Of a stretch of DNA of 43,754 nucleotides, positions 29,727 to 42,220 are shown piece after piece. The notes beneath the pieces are model-generated. The model did not search any database. It worked only from the letters and a program-made list of their open reading frames with translations, and had not been told where the DNA came from. Position numbers and translations under genes: made by a program. The DNA is from Exiguobacterium qingdaonense. Its GTDB lineage: Bacteria; Bacillota; Bacilli; Exiguobacteriales; Exiguobacteriaceae. Positions within the stretch are counted from its first letter, which is position 1; each line of letters begins with the position of its first letter. Where the stretch lies: assembly GCF_018617855.1 (NCBI RefSeq), contig NZ_JACSKY010000014.1, forward strand, positions 1-43,754, in the 5' to 3' direction.

Positions 29727-30586
29727 TGTCTTTTGCCGAGAATCCGAACGACGAACACTTCCGGGCAAAATCCTTTTAAACCGTTATAGACTCGGTGCGC
29801 TTTTTGCTCGTGTTCAATCAACGCAAAGACAGTCGGTCCGCTCCCACTCATTAGGACACCTTCTGCCCCGCAATGACGCATCGTTTCTTTGATTTGTTTC
29901 ACTTCTGGATGAAGCTTGAGTGTCACACTCTCAAGCGAGTTACCAAGGTTTTCACAAATCCCGTGAAAATCTTTTTGACGAATCGCCTCCACCATGGCGT
30001 CTGTGTCTGGATGATGTACGTCTTCCATCCGCACAGCTCGATATACATCCGCGGTCGACACCCCAATTTTCGGTTTACCGAGTACGACGTAGCACGGAGG
30101 TGGGGCCGGAATCATCTCCAATCTCTCCCCCCGTCCTCGGGCGATGGCAGTTCCTCCGATGACACAAAACGAAACGTCCGATCCGATTTCTGCACCGAGT
30201 TCCGCGAGTTCCTCTAACGATAAATTTAATGAGAATAGTTCATTCATACCTCGAAGCGTTGCCGCGGCATCACTCGACCCACCTGCGAGTCCGGCTGCCA
30301 CTGGAATCTGTTTGTCGAGTACAATTTCGACGCCTTGATGAATATTAAAACGTTCACGCAACAACTCTGCCGCCCGATAAGCTAAATTTCGATGGTCATT
30401 CGGCACGTAAGCGTGCTCCGATTGAATCCGGATCTCATCTGATTCCAAAATTGTTAACTCTAAGCGGTCTGCCAAGTCAACTGTTGTCATTACCATTTCA
30501 ACTTCATGATAGCCGTCCGGACGCTTTCCGAGGACATCTAGCGTCAAATTAATTTTTGCCGGCGCTTTCACACTGATCGTGCGCAT
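29723..30586 (-). CDS. ispE: 4-diphosphocytidyl-2-C-methyl-D-erythritol kinase
   Basis: GHMP kinase of the MEP isoprenoid pathway. The 287-aa protein begins [28 protein letters not shown], has the ATP loop [22 protein letters not shown] with the catalytic aspartate region [13 protein letters not shown], and ends with the third GHMP motif [14 protein letters not shown]. The ORF is open to 30679, but AAGGGTG just before ATG 30584-30586 and family length set the start. sspF, found between veg and ispE in B. subtilis, is absent. Confidence 0.96.
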   Translation of the reverse strand: MRTISVKAPAKINLTLDVLGKRPDGYHEVEMVMTTVDLADRLELTILESDEIRIQSEHAYVPNDHRNLAYRAAELLRERFNIHQGVEIVLDKQIPVAAGLAGGSSDAAATLRGMNELFSLNLSLEELAELGAEIGSDVSFCVIGGTAIARGRGERLEMIPAPPPCYVVLGKPKIGVSTADVYRAVRMEDVHHPDTDAMVEAIRQKDFHGICENLGNSLESVTLKLHPEVKQIKETMRHCGAEGVLMSGSGPTVFALIEHEQKAHRVYNGLKGFCPEVFVVRILGKRH

Positions 30587-30686
30587 CACGTTCACCCTTC
30601 CCATTTGTCTCCTGTTCGACATTGTACCGTAAACAGACGCACAAAAAAAGAAGCAGCTGCCAATGCATCCGCCCCTCATTTATAAA

Positions 30687-30923
30687 TCAATTGCCGAATT
30701 CAATTTTAACTGTATCCGTTAGGACATCAGCGTAGCTATACGAGACACGTTCCACATTGTGCAGGTCTTCATCCAATTTCACAACGAACACCGCAGGATA
30801 TGTCTCAACGAGCGTTCCAAACCGAGTAACGACTTTCTTACGACCGCCGTTTGCTTTCAACGTCAATCGTTCACCAACATGCGATTCGAGTTTCTGTCTG
30901 ATTTCTTGTAACGTCTTTGGCAT
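30687..30923 (-). CDS. veg: Veg protein
   Basis: Small conserved Firmicute protein (78 aa), reported to stimulate biofilm matrix genes in B. subtilis. Recognised by MPKTLQEIRQKLESHVGERLTLKANGG, then the small beta domain with GTLVETYPAVFVVKLDE and RVSYSYADVLTDTVKI. Start at ATG 30921-30923 with GAGGTG upstream. Two promoters precede it, the distal one matching the strong veg promoter used as a model in B. subtilis. yabG, between ksgA and veg in B. subtilis, is absent. Confidence 0.94.
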   Translation of the reverse strand: MPKTLQEIRQKLESHVGERLTLKANGGRKKVVTRFGTLVETYPAVFVVKLDEDLHNVERVSYSYADVLTDTVKIEFGN

Positions 30924-30944
30924 ACGCTTCACCTCACTGTTACA

Positions 30945-30953
30945 AGTATAGCA
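30945..30953 (-). promoter_or_regulatory. Proximal veg promoter candidate (extended -10)
   Basis: Minus strand TGCTATACT is an extended -10 close to the gene (leader about 15 bases). No clear -35 lies 17 bases upstream (TTTATT at best). Confidence 0.5.
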
Positions 30954-30980
30954 CAATTGAATATGAAAATAAAGTTTAAT

Positions 30981-32433
<1,453 letters not shown>

Positions 32434-32441
<8 letters not shown>

Positions 32442-33726
32442 TGTCTGATCCTTCTTTCTCTTCTTCCTGCTTCGGAATCACCCAGATGGTGAGCGGCTTG
32501 CGACCAAACGTCACAGCCTCGTTCTTTTCATCCATCATGATGTCGATTTTTTGACCCTTGATTGCACTTCCTGTATCTAGGGCAATCGCCATGCCGATTC
32601 CTTCTACGTACACACGGGTTCCGAGTGGGATGATGGAAGGGTCGACCGCAATAATCCGCATTCCTTCATACAGGATCGTGTCTGTCACATCGTACCCGCT
32701 TCTTGTCAGCACTCGTCCATTATACGTCACCGTGTCTTCTGCGTTGTTTGTATAAGCGGTTGCTTCCACAAGTAATTGTTTTGCCGATGAAAAATCGAGC
32801 ACGTCATCCGTTTTTGGTGGTTCAGCGATTTCAACTTCAGCTTCTGGGATGAATGGACTTGATTCATCCGCAACCGTCGCCTCTGGCTCATTTATCGGTT
32901 CCGTGACTTTCTTCGTTCCCACTTTGATGATGTGTGCAACCGTCTTGCGTAACGTCTCGACATCCGTTTTCGTACGATTTGTAATTGTACCATTTTCTAC
33001 GGTAAGTTCATACCTTGTCCGTTCAAGTCCGGGCACCCCGACTTGCGCCGTTTGCTTCACACCTTCTTCAAGCGTGCCGTCTTCTTCCTCAACCACATCA
33101 AACGGAATCAACTGACTCTCATATTGAACGACGTCTCGATTTGTATTGACTGTAACCGTCAATCCTTCACGAATCGGAGTCGACGGGGCCGGGATGACTG
33201 TATCACGCTCCGTCACATCGACGTTCTCTTCCATCAAAAGTTGTTCTACGTCCGTGGCCATCGTATAAATCGTCAACGCTTCTTGCCCGACGATGAGGTT
33301 CACTGCTACGACCGGTTGATAGCGAATCGTCATCCCGTTCGTCACCGGTGTACGAACTGACGGGTACACGGTGTCGCCATCTCGTACGGTCACCCCGTAT
33401 CTTAATAACACGTCCTCTACGGTTCGCTCTCGAGTTTGCACCGTCTCGGTTTGACCATATCCAATTTGGAGTGACACCTCATGCGAGCGTTCGATTCGAA
33501 TCAGGCGGTCTTCAGGTACGTCCTCACTCAGTGCCGGCGTGATATAATCCGTCTCATCCAACGTAATATTTAATTCTTCAAGCACCTCGAGAACAGAGTC
33601 AGCCCGTGTCTCATGCTCGATCACCACCCCGTTATCGACGACCTTGATCAATTCAGGCTGCCACATGACGTACGCCACAGATGCGGTCGCGATAATGCCT
33701 ATACTCGCTAACACCCGCTTGATCAT
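32434..33726 (-). CDS. yabE: DUF348/G5/3D-domain cell-wall protein YabE
   Basis: Exported protein of 430 aa, related to resuscitation-promoting factors and wall-active enzymes. A membrane or signal segment (about residues 5-22) is followed by three DUF348 repeats (for example TRADSVLEVLEELNITL, RTVEDVLLRYGVTV, TDVEQLLMEENVDV). A G5 domain (IPFDVVEEEDGTLEEGVKQ) and a C-terminal 3D domain follow. The three conserved aspartates of the 3D domain appear in AVDPSIIPLG, IALDTGSAIKG and KIDIMMDE. It probably cleaves or modifies peptidoglycan. The ATG overlaps the tatD stop (ATGA). Confidence 0.93.
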
Positions 33727-34490
33727 GAGAGTCGGAACAATTTCTTGGCGTTCGCTGTCGTCGCTTCTGCCAGCTCATCATACGGTATGCCTCGAAGGGA
33801 GGCAATCTCTTCTGCAACGTATTTGACATAAGCCGGTTCGTTTCGTTTTCCACGGAATGGCGTCGGCGTCAAATACGGACAATCTGTTTCAACAAGAAGA
33901 CGATCAAGTGGAACTTCGATTGCAACGGCCTTTGGTACTTTTGCATTTTTGTATGTGACCGGACCTCCAAGAGAAATATAAAAGTTCAAGTCTAAGCAAC
34001 GAGGCAACAGCTCTACGGACATGCTGTAGCTATGGAACACACCACCGATTTCCTCGGCATGCTCTTCTTCTAAAATATTTAGCACATCTGCCGTTGCTTC
34101 CCGGTTATGGATGACAATCGGCATATTCGTCCGCTTCGCAATGGCGATCTGTTGACGGAATAGACGCTGTTGCACGTCTTTTGGCGACTTGTCCCAATGA
34201 TAGTCGAGACCGATTTCACCGAGTGCCATCACCTTCGGATGACTCATGAGTGCTTCGATTCGCGCCAAGTCCGCGTCCGTACAATCAATCGCATCAACGG
34301 GATGCCATCCGACAATGGCGTAGATGTCTTCGTGCGTTTCTGCCAGTTCAATCGCTCGATCGATGGTAGGTGTATCGAATCCGACGACGAGTAGCGGAGA
34401 GACACCCGCCTCCCGCGCCCGCTCGATCGTCTCTTCCACGTCCTCATTGAACTGTTCTGCATTGATATGTGTATGTGTATCAATCAACAT
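33723..34490 (-). CDS. tatD: TatD family metal-dependent deoxyribonuclease
   Basis: TIM-barrel hydrolase of 255 aa (B. subtilis YabD). Metal ligands are seen in MLIDTHTHINAEQF (THTH), ALGEIGLDYHWDKS (Glu), MPIVIHNREA and FHSYS (His), and the Asp in LLVETDCPYLTP. TatD enzymes have 3'-5' DNase activity; the biological substrate in Bacillus is not settled. GGAGG lies 7 bases before the ATG. It directly follows the metG terminator. Confidence 0.94.
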   Translation of the reverse strand: MLIDTHTHINAEQFNEDVEETIERAREAGVSPLLVVGFDTPTIDRAIELAETHEDIYAIVGWHPVDAIDCTDADLARIEALMSHPKVMALGEIGLDYHWDKSPKDVQQRLFRQQIAIAKRTNMPIVIHNREATADVLNILEEEHAEEIGGVFHSYSMSVELLPRCLDLNFYISLGGPVTYKNAKVPKAVAIEVPLDRLLVETDCPYLTPTPFRGKRNEPAYVKYVAEEIASLRGIPYDELAEATTANAKKLFRLS

Positions 34491-34503
34491 CTCGTTTCCT
34501 CCT

Positions 34504-34534
34504 TAGAAAAAGAGAGGGAGACCGCGGTCTCCCC
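34504..34534 (-). terminator. Terminator of metG
   Basis: Minus strand perfect palindrome GGGAGACC/GGTCTCCC followed by TCTCTTTTTC, 8 bases after metG and 14 bases before the tatD ATG. Confidence 0.85.
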
Positions 34535-34541
34535 CATTCCA

Positions 34542-36503
<1,962 letters not shown>

Positions 36504-36517
36504 TTACTCTCCATCCT

Positions 36518-36554
36518 TTCGACATTTGCAATTCTCATTATACACGGTTCGACA
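36518..36554 (-). promoter_or_regulatory. Two TGTCGAA boxes and TATAAT in the metG 5' region
   Basis: On the minus strand TGTCGAA occurs at 36548-36554 and 36518-36524, on both sides of a perfect TATAAT (36537-36542). The -10 has only a weak -35 (TTGGAA with a 19-base gap). The boxes match the Spo0A consensus TGNCGAA; whether Spo0A binds them is not known. Confidence 0.45.
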
Positions 36555-36561
36555 AAAGAAT

Positions 36562-36590
36562 TTCCAAACCTAATTGTTTGGAATTTTTTT
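36562..36590 (+). terminator. Orphan plus-strand terminator between metG and abrB
   Basis: TTCCAAAC/GTTTGGAA with a CTAATT loop is followed by seven T on the plus strand, and by a second T run. There is no plus-strand gene upstream, so it would end transcripts running antisense out of metG and shield abrB. On the minus strand the same palindrome lies just upstream of the metG TATAAT and could be an operator. Confidence 0.55.
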
Positions 36591-36616
36591 GCGTTTTTTT
36601 CGTCATGTATGTTCCA

Positions 36617-36645
36617 AAAATACCCTTTCATTGTTTCAAGTTCAA
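36617..36645 (-). promoter_or_regulatory. Upstream promoter candidate of metG
   Basis: Minus strand TTGAAC (36640-36645), 17-base spacer, TATTTT (36617-36622). If used, the leader of about 110 bases would include the palindrome at 36562-36583. Confidence 0.4.
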
Positions 36646-36721
36646 ACTATCGGGGAAATTTAGGTATATATCGTTCTGAATTCGAGCATTTTAAAAACTT
36701 ACTTTTCCATATAGTAAGTAG

Positions 36722-36750
36722 TTGACTACAATTGGAAAGTTTAGTATGCT
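36722..36750 (+). promoter_or_regulatory. Promoter of abrB
   Basis: TTGACT (36722-36727), 17-base spacer, TATGCT (36745-36750). ACTTAC/GTAAGT (36697-36719) forms an inverted repeat directly upstream of the -35. The leader is about 75 bases. Confidence 0.78.
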
Positions 36751-36767
36751 TTTTGCTGTAGTCACAT

Positions 36768-36808
36768 TGTCGAATTTTGACGATTTATGTCACCACGAGA
36801 TTTCGACA
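36768..36808 (+). promoter_or_regulatory. Spo0A-box-like cluster in the abrB leader
   Basis: TGTCGAA (36768-36774), three bases, TGACGAT (36778-36784; one mismatch), then TTCGACA (36802-36808), a perfect box on the other strand. The tandem arrangement 10 bases apart, just downstream of the promoter, matches the 0A boxes known in B. subtilis abrB. Confidence 0.6.
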
Positions 36809-36829
36809 CCATTGGAGGAGGAAACACAA

Positions 36830-37123
36830 ATGAAATCTACAGGTATTGTACGTAAGGTTGATGAACTAGGCCGCGTCGTAATTCCAATCGAATTGCGCCG
36901 TACCCTCGGAATCGCAGAGAAAGATGCTCTCGAGATTTATGTCGACAACGACCAAATCGTTCTGAAAAAATATAAGCCAAACATGACTTGCCAAGTTACG
37001 GGCGAAGTATCAGACGATAACTTCAAATTGGCAGACGGCAAACTCATCTTGTCACCAGAAGGTGCACAACGTGTTCTCGTTGAATTGAAGAACATGCTTG
37101 AAAACTACTACAGCGAAGAGTAA
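36830..37123 (+). CDS. abrB: Transition-state regulator AbrB
   Basis: Tetrameric DNA-binding regulator of post-exponential genes. The 97-aa protein is typical: the SpoVT/AbrB swapped-hairpin domain MKSTGIVRKVDELGRVVIPIELRRTLG, then DALEIYVDNDQIVLKKYKPN, and a C-terminal part beginning TCQVTGEVSDDN. GGAGG precedes ATG 36830-36832; the ORF extension to 36722 covers promoter and leader and is not coding. It is the only plus-strand gene in the window, divergent from metG and convergent with rsmI, as in B. subtilis. Autoregulation and Spo0A control are likely from the leader. Confidence 0.97.
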   Translation: MKSTGIVRKVDELGRVVIPIELRRTLGIAEKDALEIYVDNDQIVLKKYKPNMTCQVTGEVSDDNFKLADGKLILSPEGAQRVLVELKNMLENYYSEE

Positions 37124-37151
37124 GCAAGGATTTCCTTGCTTACTCTTTTTC
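37118..37151. terminator. Shared bidirectional terminator of abrB and rsmI
   Basis: GAGTAAGCAAGG (37118-37129) and CCTTGCTTACTC (37134-37145) form a perfect 12-pair stem with a 4-base loop, with TTTTTC after it on the plus strand and CTTCGCTG on the minus side (weaker). The stop codons of both converging genes lie inside the two arms. Confidence 0.88.
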
Positions 37152-38009
37152 ATGCAACTGATGGTACGCATCGTACACATCGTTCCGGGACTCTCCACGA
37201 TCTTTCGCCGTCTGCTTGATTGCCGCATTCGGCTTCATCCCTTCTTCGATATAGTGAGTCACATGCTCATACACAGAGCGTCCTTCCCACCACACGGTCG
37301 TAGGGGCTGTTTCTTTCGCTCCACTCACGAGGACGACAAACTCGCCGCGCACCTCGCCTTCGCACCACTGTAAGGCGTCATCCACCGTACCTCTCAAAAA
37401 TTCTTCGAACGTTTTTGTCAGTTCCCGACCTAATACGATTTGTCGATTCCCGAACACTTGTCGAATCGCCGTTAACATGTCTTTCAATCGATGAGGAGCC
37501 TCATAGAAAATGACGGTTCCTGGCTCGTATTGAATGGTCTCAAGGACATCGAGGCGATCTTTCTTTTTGCGAGGTAAAAAGCCGTAGTACAGAAATCGCT
37601 CTGTCGCAAGTCCCGATGCCACGAGTGCCGTGAGTGCTGCATTTGCCCCCGGTAAGACGACAACCGGGATGTTTACTTCAATCGCTAATCGAACGAGGTC
37701 GCTCCCCGGGTCTGAAATCCCTGGCATCCCAGCGTCTGACACTACCGCAATCGACTTCCCGGCAAGAAGGTCTTCAATGAGTCTTGGTCCACTCATCTCT
37801 TTATTGTGTTCATGATAGCTGACTAATTTTGTCGCAATCTCAAAGTGACGGCAAAGCTTCATCGTTTGACGTGTGTCTTCCGCTGCAATCAAATCTACTT
37901 CCCGAAGTGTCCGTACCGCTCGATACGTCATATCTTCTAAGTTGCCGATTGGTGTCGGTACGACATATAATGTCGGTTGTTCAGTTCGGTAGCTCTTCTG
38001 TGAATTCAT
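37140..38009 (-). CDS. rsmI: 16S rRNA (cytidine-1402-2'-O)-methyltransferase
   Basis: Methylates the 2'-OH of C1402 in 16S rRNA (B. subtilis YabC). The 289-aa protein has the tetrapyrrole-methylase-like fold: [79 protein letters not shown], and [16 protein letters not shown]. It overlaps the end of yazA by 29 bases, with GGAGGGG upstream of its ATG. Terminated jointly with abrB. Confidence 0.96.
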   Translation of the reverse strand: MNSQKSYRTEQPTLYVVPTPIGNLEDMTYRAVRTLREVDLIAAEDTRQTMKLCRHFEIATKLVSYHEHNKEMSGPRLIEDLLAGKSIAVVSDAGMPGISDPGSDLVRLAIEVNIPVVVLPGANAALTALVASGLATERFLYYGFLPRKKKDRLDVLETIQYEPGTVIFYEAPHRLKDMLTAIRQVFGNRQIVLGRELTKTFEEFLRGTVDDALQWCEGEVRGEFVVLVSGAKETAPTTVWWEGRSVYEHVTHYIEEGMKPNAAIKQTAKDRGESRNDVYDAYHQLHEKE

Positions 38010-38259
38010 TGGTCGTCCCCTCCATCAACTTCTCTTTTTGTGCACGTGTCAATTGCTTGATTGACCATTCGTATTGCATGGCTTCCCGTTTCGTATCGAA
38101 TGATTGCACGTATCGAAGTCGTACCGGAAGTCGTGCTTTCGTGTATTTCGCACCTTTTCCAGCATTGTGTGCAAGAATCCGTCTTTCTACGTTCGTTGTG
38201 TAACCCGTATAATATGTGCCATCACAGCATTCCAAAATATACGTATAATGTTTAGGCAT
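37981..38259 (-). CDS. yazA: GIY-YIG domain protein YazA
   Basis: Single-domain GIY-YIG protein of the UPF0213 type, 92 aa, of unknown function; the fold belongs to a nuclease superfamily. Seen: [39 protein letters not shown], with the YIL...YTG variant of the GIY-YIG motif and the catalytic-site Arg, then a conserved Glu ([17 protein letters not shown]). The start ATG 38257-38259 overlaps the yabB stop by 8 bases; a longer frame to 38346 lies inside yabB. The order yabB-yazA-rsmI is as in B. subtilis. Confidence 0.92.
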   Translation of the reverse strand: MPKHYTYILECCDGTYYTGYTTNVERRILAHNAGKGAKYTKARLPVRLRYVQSFDTKREAMQYEWSIKQLTRAQKEKLMEGTTNEFTEELPN

Positions 38260-38989
38260 CGAGAATAGCTCGCATCGCTTCTGTGTACGTATCATCTTCT
38301 TCGTAGACAACAAATGGTGGTAAAATTTTAAGACCTGCTTTTCCATCTTTCGATCCCTCGATTAATAAGGTATTCGCCTCGCGCCCAACTTTCGGGTAAA
38401 CGAGTTGCATTCGTTTCGGTTCGATGCGATACGCTCGCATCAAGGTCAGGATATCGAGTAAACGTTCTGGCCGATGCACGAACGCCACTTTCCCTCCCGG
38501 CTTGACGAGTTGGCCTGCTGCCTTCATACAATCCTCGAGCGTACACAGCACTTCATGACGCGCAATCGTATGATGCTCGTTTTGATTTCGGAGTGACGTG
38601 TCGTTCGCCAAAAAATAAGGTGGGTTACACGTGACCACGTCATACTGCGCATGTCCGAGCTGCGCCGCTGCCGTTTTGACATCACCCTCTACAATCTGTA
38701 TCCGCTCCTCAAGACGATTGACCGCCATGCTTCGATTCGCCATATCAACGAGCTTTGACTGAATCTCCACTCCCATAATGGTTCCTTTTGTCCGATATGA
38801 CAAAAAGAGCGGGATTGCCCCGGTCCCGGCACATAAATCGACCAACTTCCCTTTTTGAATCGGGACCCATACGAATTCTGCGAGCAATACCGCATCTAAT
38901 GAAAAGGAGAACACATCATCGCTTTGAATGATTTTTCCCGGGCGTCCGAGCAAATCATCAAGGCGTTCTCCATCCTTAAACGTTACCAT
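38252..38989 (-). CDS. yabB: tRNA1(Val) (adenine-N6)-methyltransferase-like protein
   Basis: SAM-dependent methyltransferase (245 aa) related to TrmN6, which modifies A37 of tRNA-Val in E. coli. SAM motif I is [15 protein letters not shown], the acidic motif II is [15 protein letters not shown], and the amino-methylating catalytic motif is CNPPYF (NPPY). GGAGG lies 5 bases before the ATG. It heads the yabB-yazA-rsmI cluster directly after the yabA terminator. The substrate in this organism is inferred from the family only. Confidence 0.9.
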   Translation of the reverse strand: MVTFKDGERLDDLLGRPGKIIQSDDVFSFSLDAVLLAEFVWVPIQKGKLVDLCAGTGAIPLFLSYRTKGTIMGVEIQSKLVDMANRSMAVNRLEERIQIVEGDVKTAAAQLGHAQYDVVTCNPPYFLANDTSLRNQNEHHTIARHEVLCTLEDCMKAAGQLVKPGGKVAFVHRPERLLDILTLMRAYRIEPKRMQLVYPKVGREANTLLIEGSKDGKAGLKILPPFVVYEEDDTYTEAMRAILDA

Positions 38990-39003
38990 CGTTACCTCCT
39001 TCT

Positions 39004-39043
39004 ATAAAAGAAAGGCGATGGATAGGGAAGCCCTATCTATCGC
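39004..39043 (-). terminator. Terminator of yabA
   Basis: Minus strand GGCGAT-A-GATAGGG pairs with CCCTATC-C-ATCGCC (one mismatch), then TTTCTTTTA. It ends 15 bases before the yabB ATG. Confidence 0.85.
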
Positions 39044-39049
39044 CCCGTA

Positions 39050-39385
39050 TTAATGTTTATTGAGCATCGACAAGCAAAAGAGACAGTCCCCATCTTTTCG
39101 TACCTGTCCATAATGGAGATTACAAATATGGAACCCTTCTTGATACAGCGCAGCCAAATTGTTCTGCCCTTTTCCAGACAATGCGATTTGTGAATCACCA
39201 TTTGCCGTATCCACTTCTGCCAATTGTTCGACTTTTTCACGCAAGTGATGATTCTCTAAATACATATGCTGATTCTCTTCAAGCAAATAAGCGAGTTGTT
39301 CCTTCAATACGCCTAAGTGTTCGGTTAAGAGCTGCATCTGTTGCTCGATGGCATCTACTCGCATCATCACTTCTTTTTTGTCCAT
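39050..39385 (-). CDS. yabA: Replication initiation control protein YabA
   Basis: Negative regulator of replication initiation that links DnaA and DnaN. The 111-aa protein has an N-terminal coiled coil ([46 protein letters not shown]) and a C-terminal zinc domain HICNLHYG...CLFCL with the H/C ligands. I start at ATG 39383-39385 (MDKKE, as in homologs); a GTG three codons upstream is an alternative. It lies 23 bases after ricT and ends the yaaO-yabA cluster. Confidence 0.95.
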   Translation of the reverse strand: MDKKEVMMRVDAIEQQMQLLTEHLGVLKEQLAYLLEENQHMYLENHHLREKVEQLAEVDTANGDSQIALSGKGQNNLAALYQEGFHICNLHYGQVRKDGDCLFCLSMLNKH

Positions 39386-39408
39386 TCTTTCCACTGCTCA
39401 GCACCCCA

Positions 39409-40239
39409 TCACTGTTTTGACGGTTTTCGTTTAATCGCACCCACCTCGACGAGTTCATCAATCGTATATGTGACGACACGCGTCCGATCGCGGAGCTCCA
39501 CTTGAATGAGTTGGTCCAAAATGTTAAGACCGATTACACGACCATCACCTTCTGGAATTTTGATTCGCTTGCCGACATCTGGTAAATCGCGCTTCAATTC
39601 TTCATATGTGTCGTTTTCATATTTCAAACAGCACATCAAACGACCACACACGCCAGAAATCTTGTTCGGATTCAATGAAAGATTTTGGTCCTTGGCCATT
39701 TTGATGGATACTGGTTCAAACTCCCCAAGAAATGATGAACAACAAAGAACTCGACCACATGGTCCAATCCCGCTAAGTAATTTCGCTTCGTCACGAACAC
39801 CGATTTGTCGGAGTTCGATTCGTGTACGGAATACACTAGCCAAGTCTTTTACCAATTCCCGAAAGTCAACGCGACCCTCGGCAGTAAAGTAGAAAATCAC
39901 TTTATTGCGATCAAATGTATACTCAACATCAACTAGCTTCATATCTAATTGATGTTCTCGAATTTTTTCTTCACAGACGGCGTGAGCATCAACGGCTGCC
40001 AGTCGATTATCGTGTACGATATTCGCATCCTTTTGGTCCGCGACACGAAGGATTGTCTTCAACGGCAAGACGACCTCGTCTTCGCCGAGCTGCTTATCGA
40101 CTTGGACAATTTGGCCGTATTCAATGCCACGTACCGTTTCAACGATGACATGGTCCCCACGTTTAAGTGTTGCATCGCCTGGTGAAAAGTAATAGATTTT
40201 TCCCGCTTCTTTAAAGCGGACTCCAACTACTTCTAGCAC
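39409..40239 (-). CDS. ricT: PSP1-domain RNA maturation regulator RicT (YaaT)
   Basis: Member of the Y-complex that in B. subtilis stimulates RNase Y processing and affects competence and sporulation. The 276-aa protein carries the PSP1 domain and two cysteine clusters, GIGPCGRVLCCSSFL and GVCGRLMCCLKYE, consistent with the iron-sulfur cluster reported for the complex. The start is GTG 40237-40239 with AAAGGAT 8 bases upstream. It lies 6 bases after holB. The partners ricA and ricF are not in this window. Confidence 0.95.
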   Translation of the reverse strand: MLEVVGVRFKEAGKIYYFSPGDATLKRGDHVIVETVRGIEYGQIVQVDKQLGEDEVVLPLKTILRVADQKDANIVHDNRLAAVDAHAVCEEKIREHQLDMKLVDVEYTFDRNKVIFYFTAEGRVDFRELVKDLASVFRTRIELRQIGVRDEAKLLSGIGPCGRVLCCSSFLGEFEPVSIKMAKDQNLSLNPNKISGVCGRLMCCLKYENDTYEELKRDLPDVGKRIKIPEGDGRVIGLNILDQLIQVELRDRTRVVTYTIDELVEVGAIKRKPSKQ

Positions 40240-40245
40240 GCGCTT

Positions 40246-41238
40246 CTATCCTTTCTGCAAATCGAACGAAAGTCGTTCGAACGTTAATTGAGGATTGACG
40301 TTCGCCTCGAGTCGTCGAATGGCCGCATGCACGCTTTCAATCGCATGTGTAAGTTTAGAGACAGATCGATTTTGGATGAATGCGTTGTACAAAGTAGCCT
40401 CATTCTTAAATAGCTTCGGAGTATATGCATCTCGCACTTTTAAATGAAGTGCCTCCTCTAACCAATGTTCGAATAATTCAAGGCCAACCCGTAACTCATT
40501 CCGTCCTTTGAAATGTCCTAACCATCTTTCTTGTGCGAACAAAAGCAACTCTTGAGGTCGTTTCGTCAATACTTCAATTAATTGTACCACTAGCCCGTAC
40601 GCCTGTACAAACCACTCCTGCTCGAGCGCCATTTTCGCATCGTCCCATTTCGAATAAACGGTTAAGGCAAGGTATGCCAAATCATACGTGCAAGACAGTT
40701 CATCTGACATCTTTTGTGCCAACTGTTCACGATTAATTGGACGAAAAGCAAGATGTTGCGCACGTGAACGAATCGTCGGGAGGAGAAGCTGTGGTTGTGT
40801 CGTCACTAAAATAGCGAGCTTGCCAACACCTGGCTCTTCAAAAAATTTTAAGAGACTGTTCGCTGCTTGAGTCGTCATTTTGTGCGCTTGATGGATGACA
40901 TAAACTTGACGGTCCCCCTCGGCACCTCGTAACGATAAATCACTGAGCAATTGCTGAATCTGTTCTTTTTTTATACTGGCGCCATCTGGCTCTACTTCGA
41001 TATAGTCGACAATATTTTTTGAGTCCATGCGTCGACAGTTTCGACATACGCCGCAAGGTTCTGCTCCTTTGGGACTTTCACAAAACAACGCTTTTGCAAA
41101 CAACGTAGCCGTATCAATTAAATATGGCTCATAGTCCCCCGAGAAGATATACGCATGGCCTACTTTGTTCGTAACGATTGAGTTTTGGATGATTCGAGCA
41201 ACCACTGTTTGGGACTCGTTTAATTCCTGAAAACGCAT
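40246..41238 (-). CDS. holB: DNA polymerase III delta' subunit
   Basis: Clamp-loader subunit, 330 aa. The AAA+ module is seen in VGHAYIFSGDYEPYLIDTATLFAKALFC (no functional Walker A, as expected for delta'), the zinc-binding cysteines CGVCRNC, VYVIHQAHKMTTQAANSLLKFFEEP, and the SRC-type motif as TIRSRAQ. I start at ATG 41236-41238, preceded by GGGAGTGGGG; an ATG five codons upstream overlaps the darA stop (TAATG) but lacks its own ribosome binding site. yaaR, which precedes holB in B. subtilis, is absent. Confidence 0.94.
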   Translation of the reverse strand: MRFQELNESQTVVARIIQNSIVTNKVGHAYIFSGDYEPYLIDTATLFAKALFCESPKGAEPCGVCRNCRRMDSKNIVDYIEVEPDGASIKKEQIQQLLSDLSLRGAEGDRQVYVIHQAHKMTTQAANSLLKFFEEPGVGKLAILVTTQPQLLLPTIRSRAQHLAFRPINREQLAQKMSDELSCTYDLAYLALTVYSKWDDAKMALEQEWFVQAYGLVVQLIEVLTKRPQELLLFAQERWLGHFKGRNELRVGLELFEHWLEEALHLKVRDAYTPKLFKNEATLYNAFIQNRSVSKLTHAIESVHAAIRRLEANVNPQLTFERLSFDLQKG

Positions 41239-41252
41239 CTGCCCCACTCCCA

Positions 41253-42217
<965 letters not shown>

Positions 42218-42220
42218 TTT

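Noticed and set aside
30590-30686. Terminator between veg and ispE
   Set aside because: There is a T run (about 30644-30652 on the minus strand), but the upstream bases give only a weak, interrupted stem, so I do not call it.
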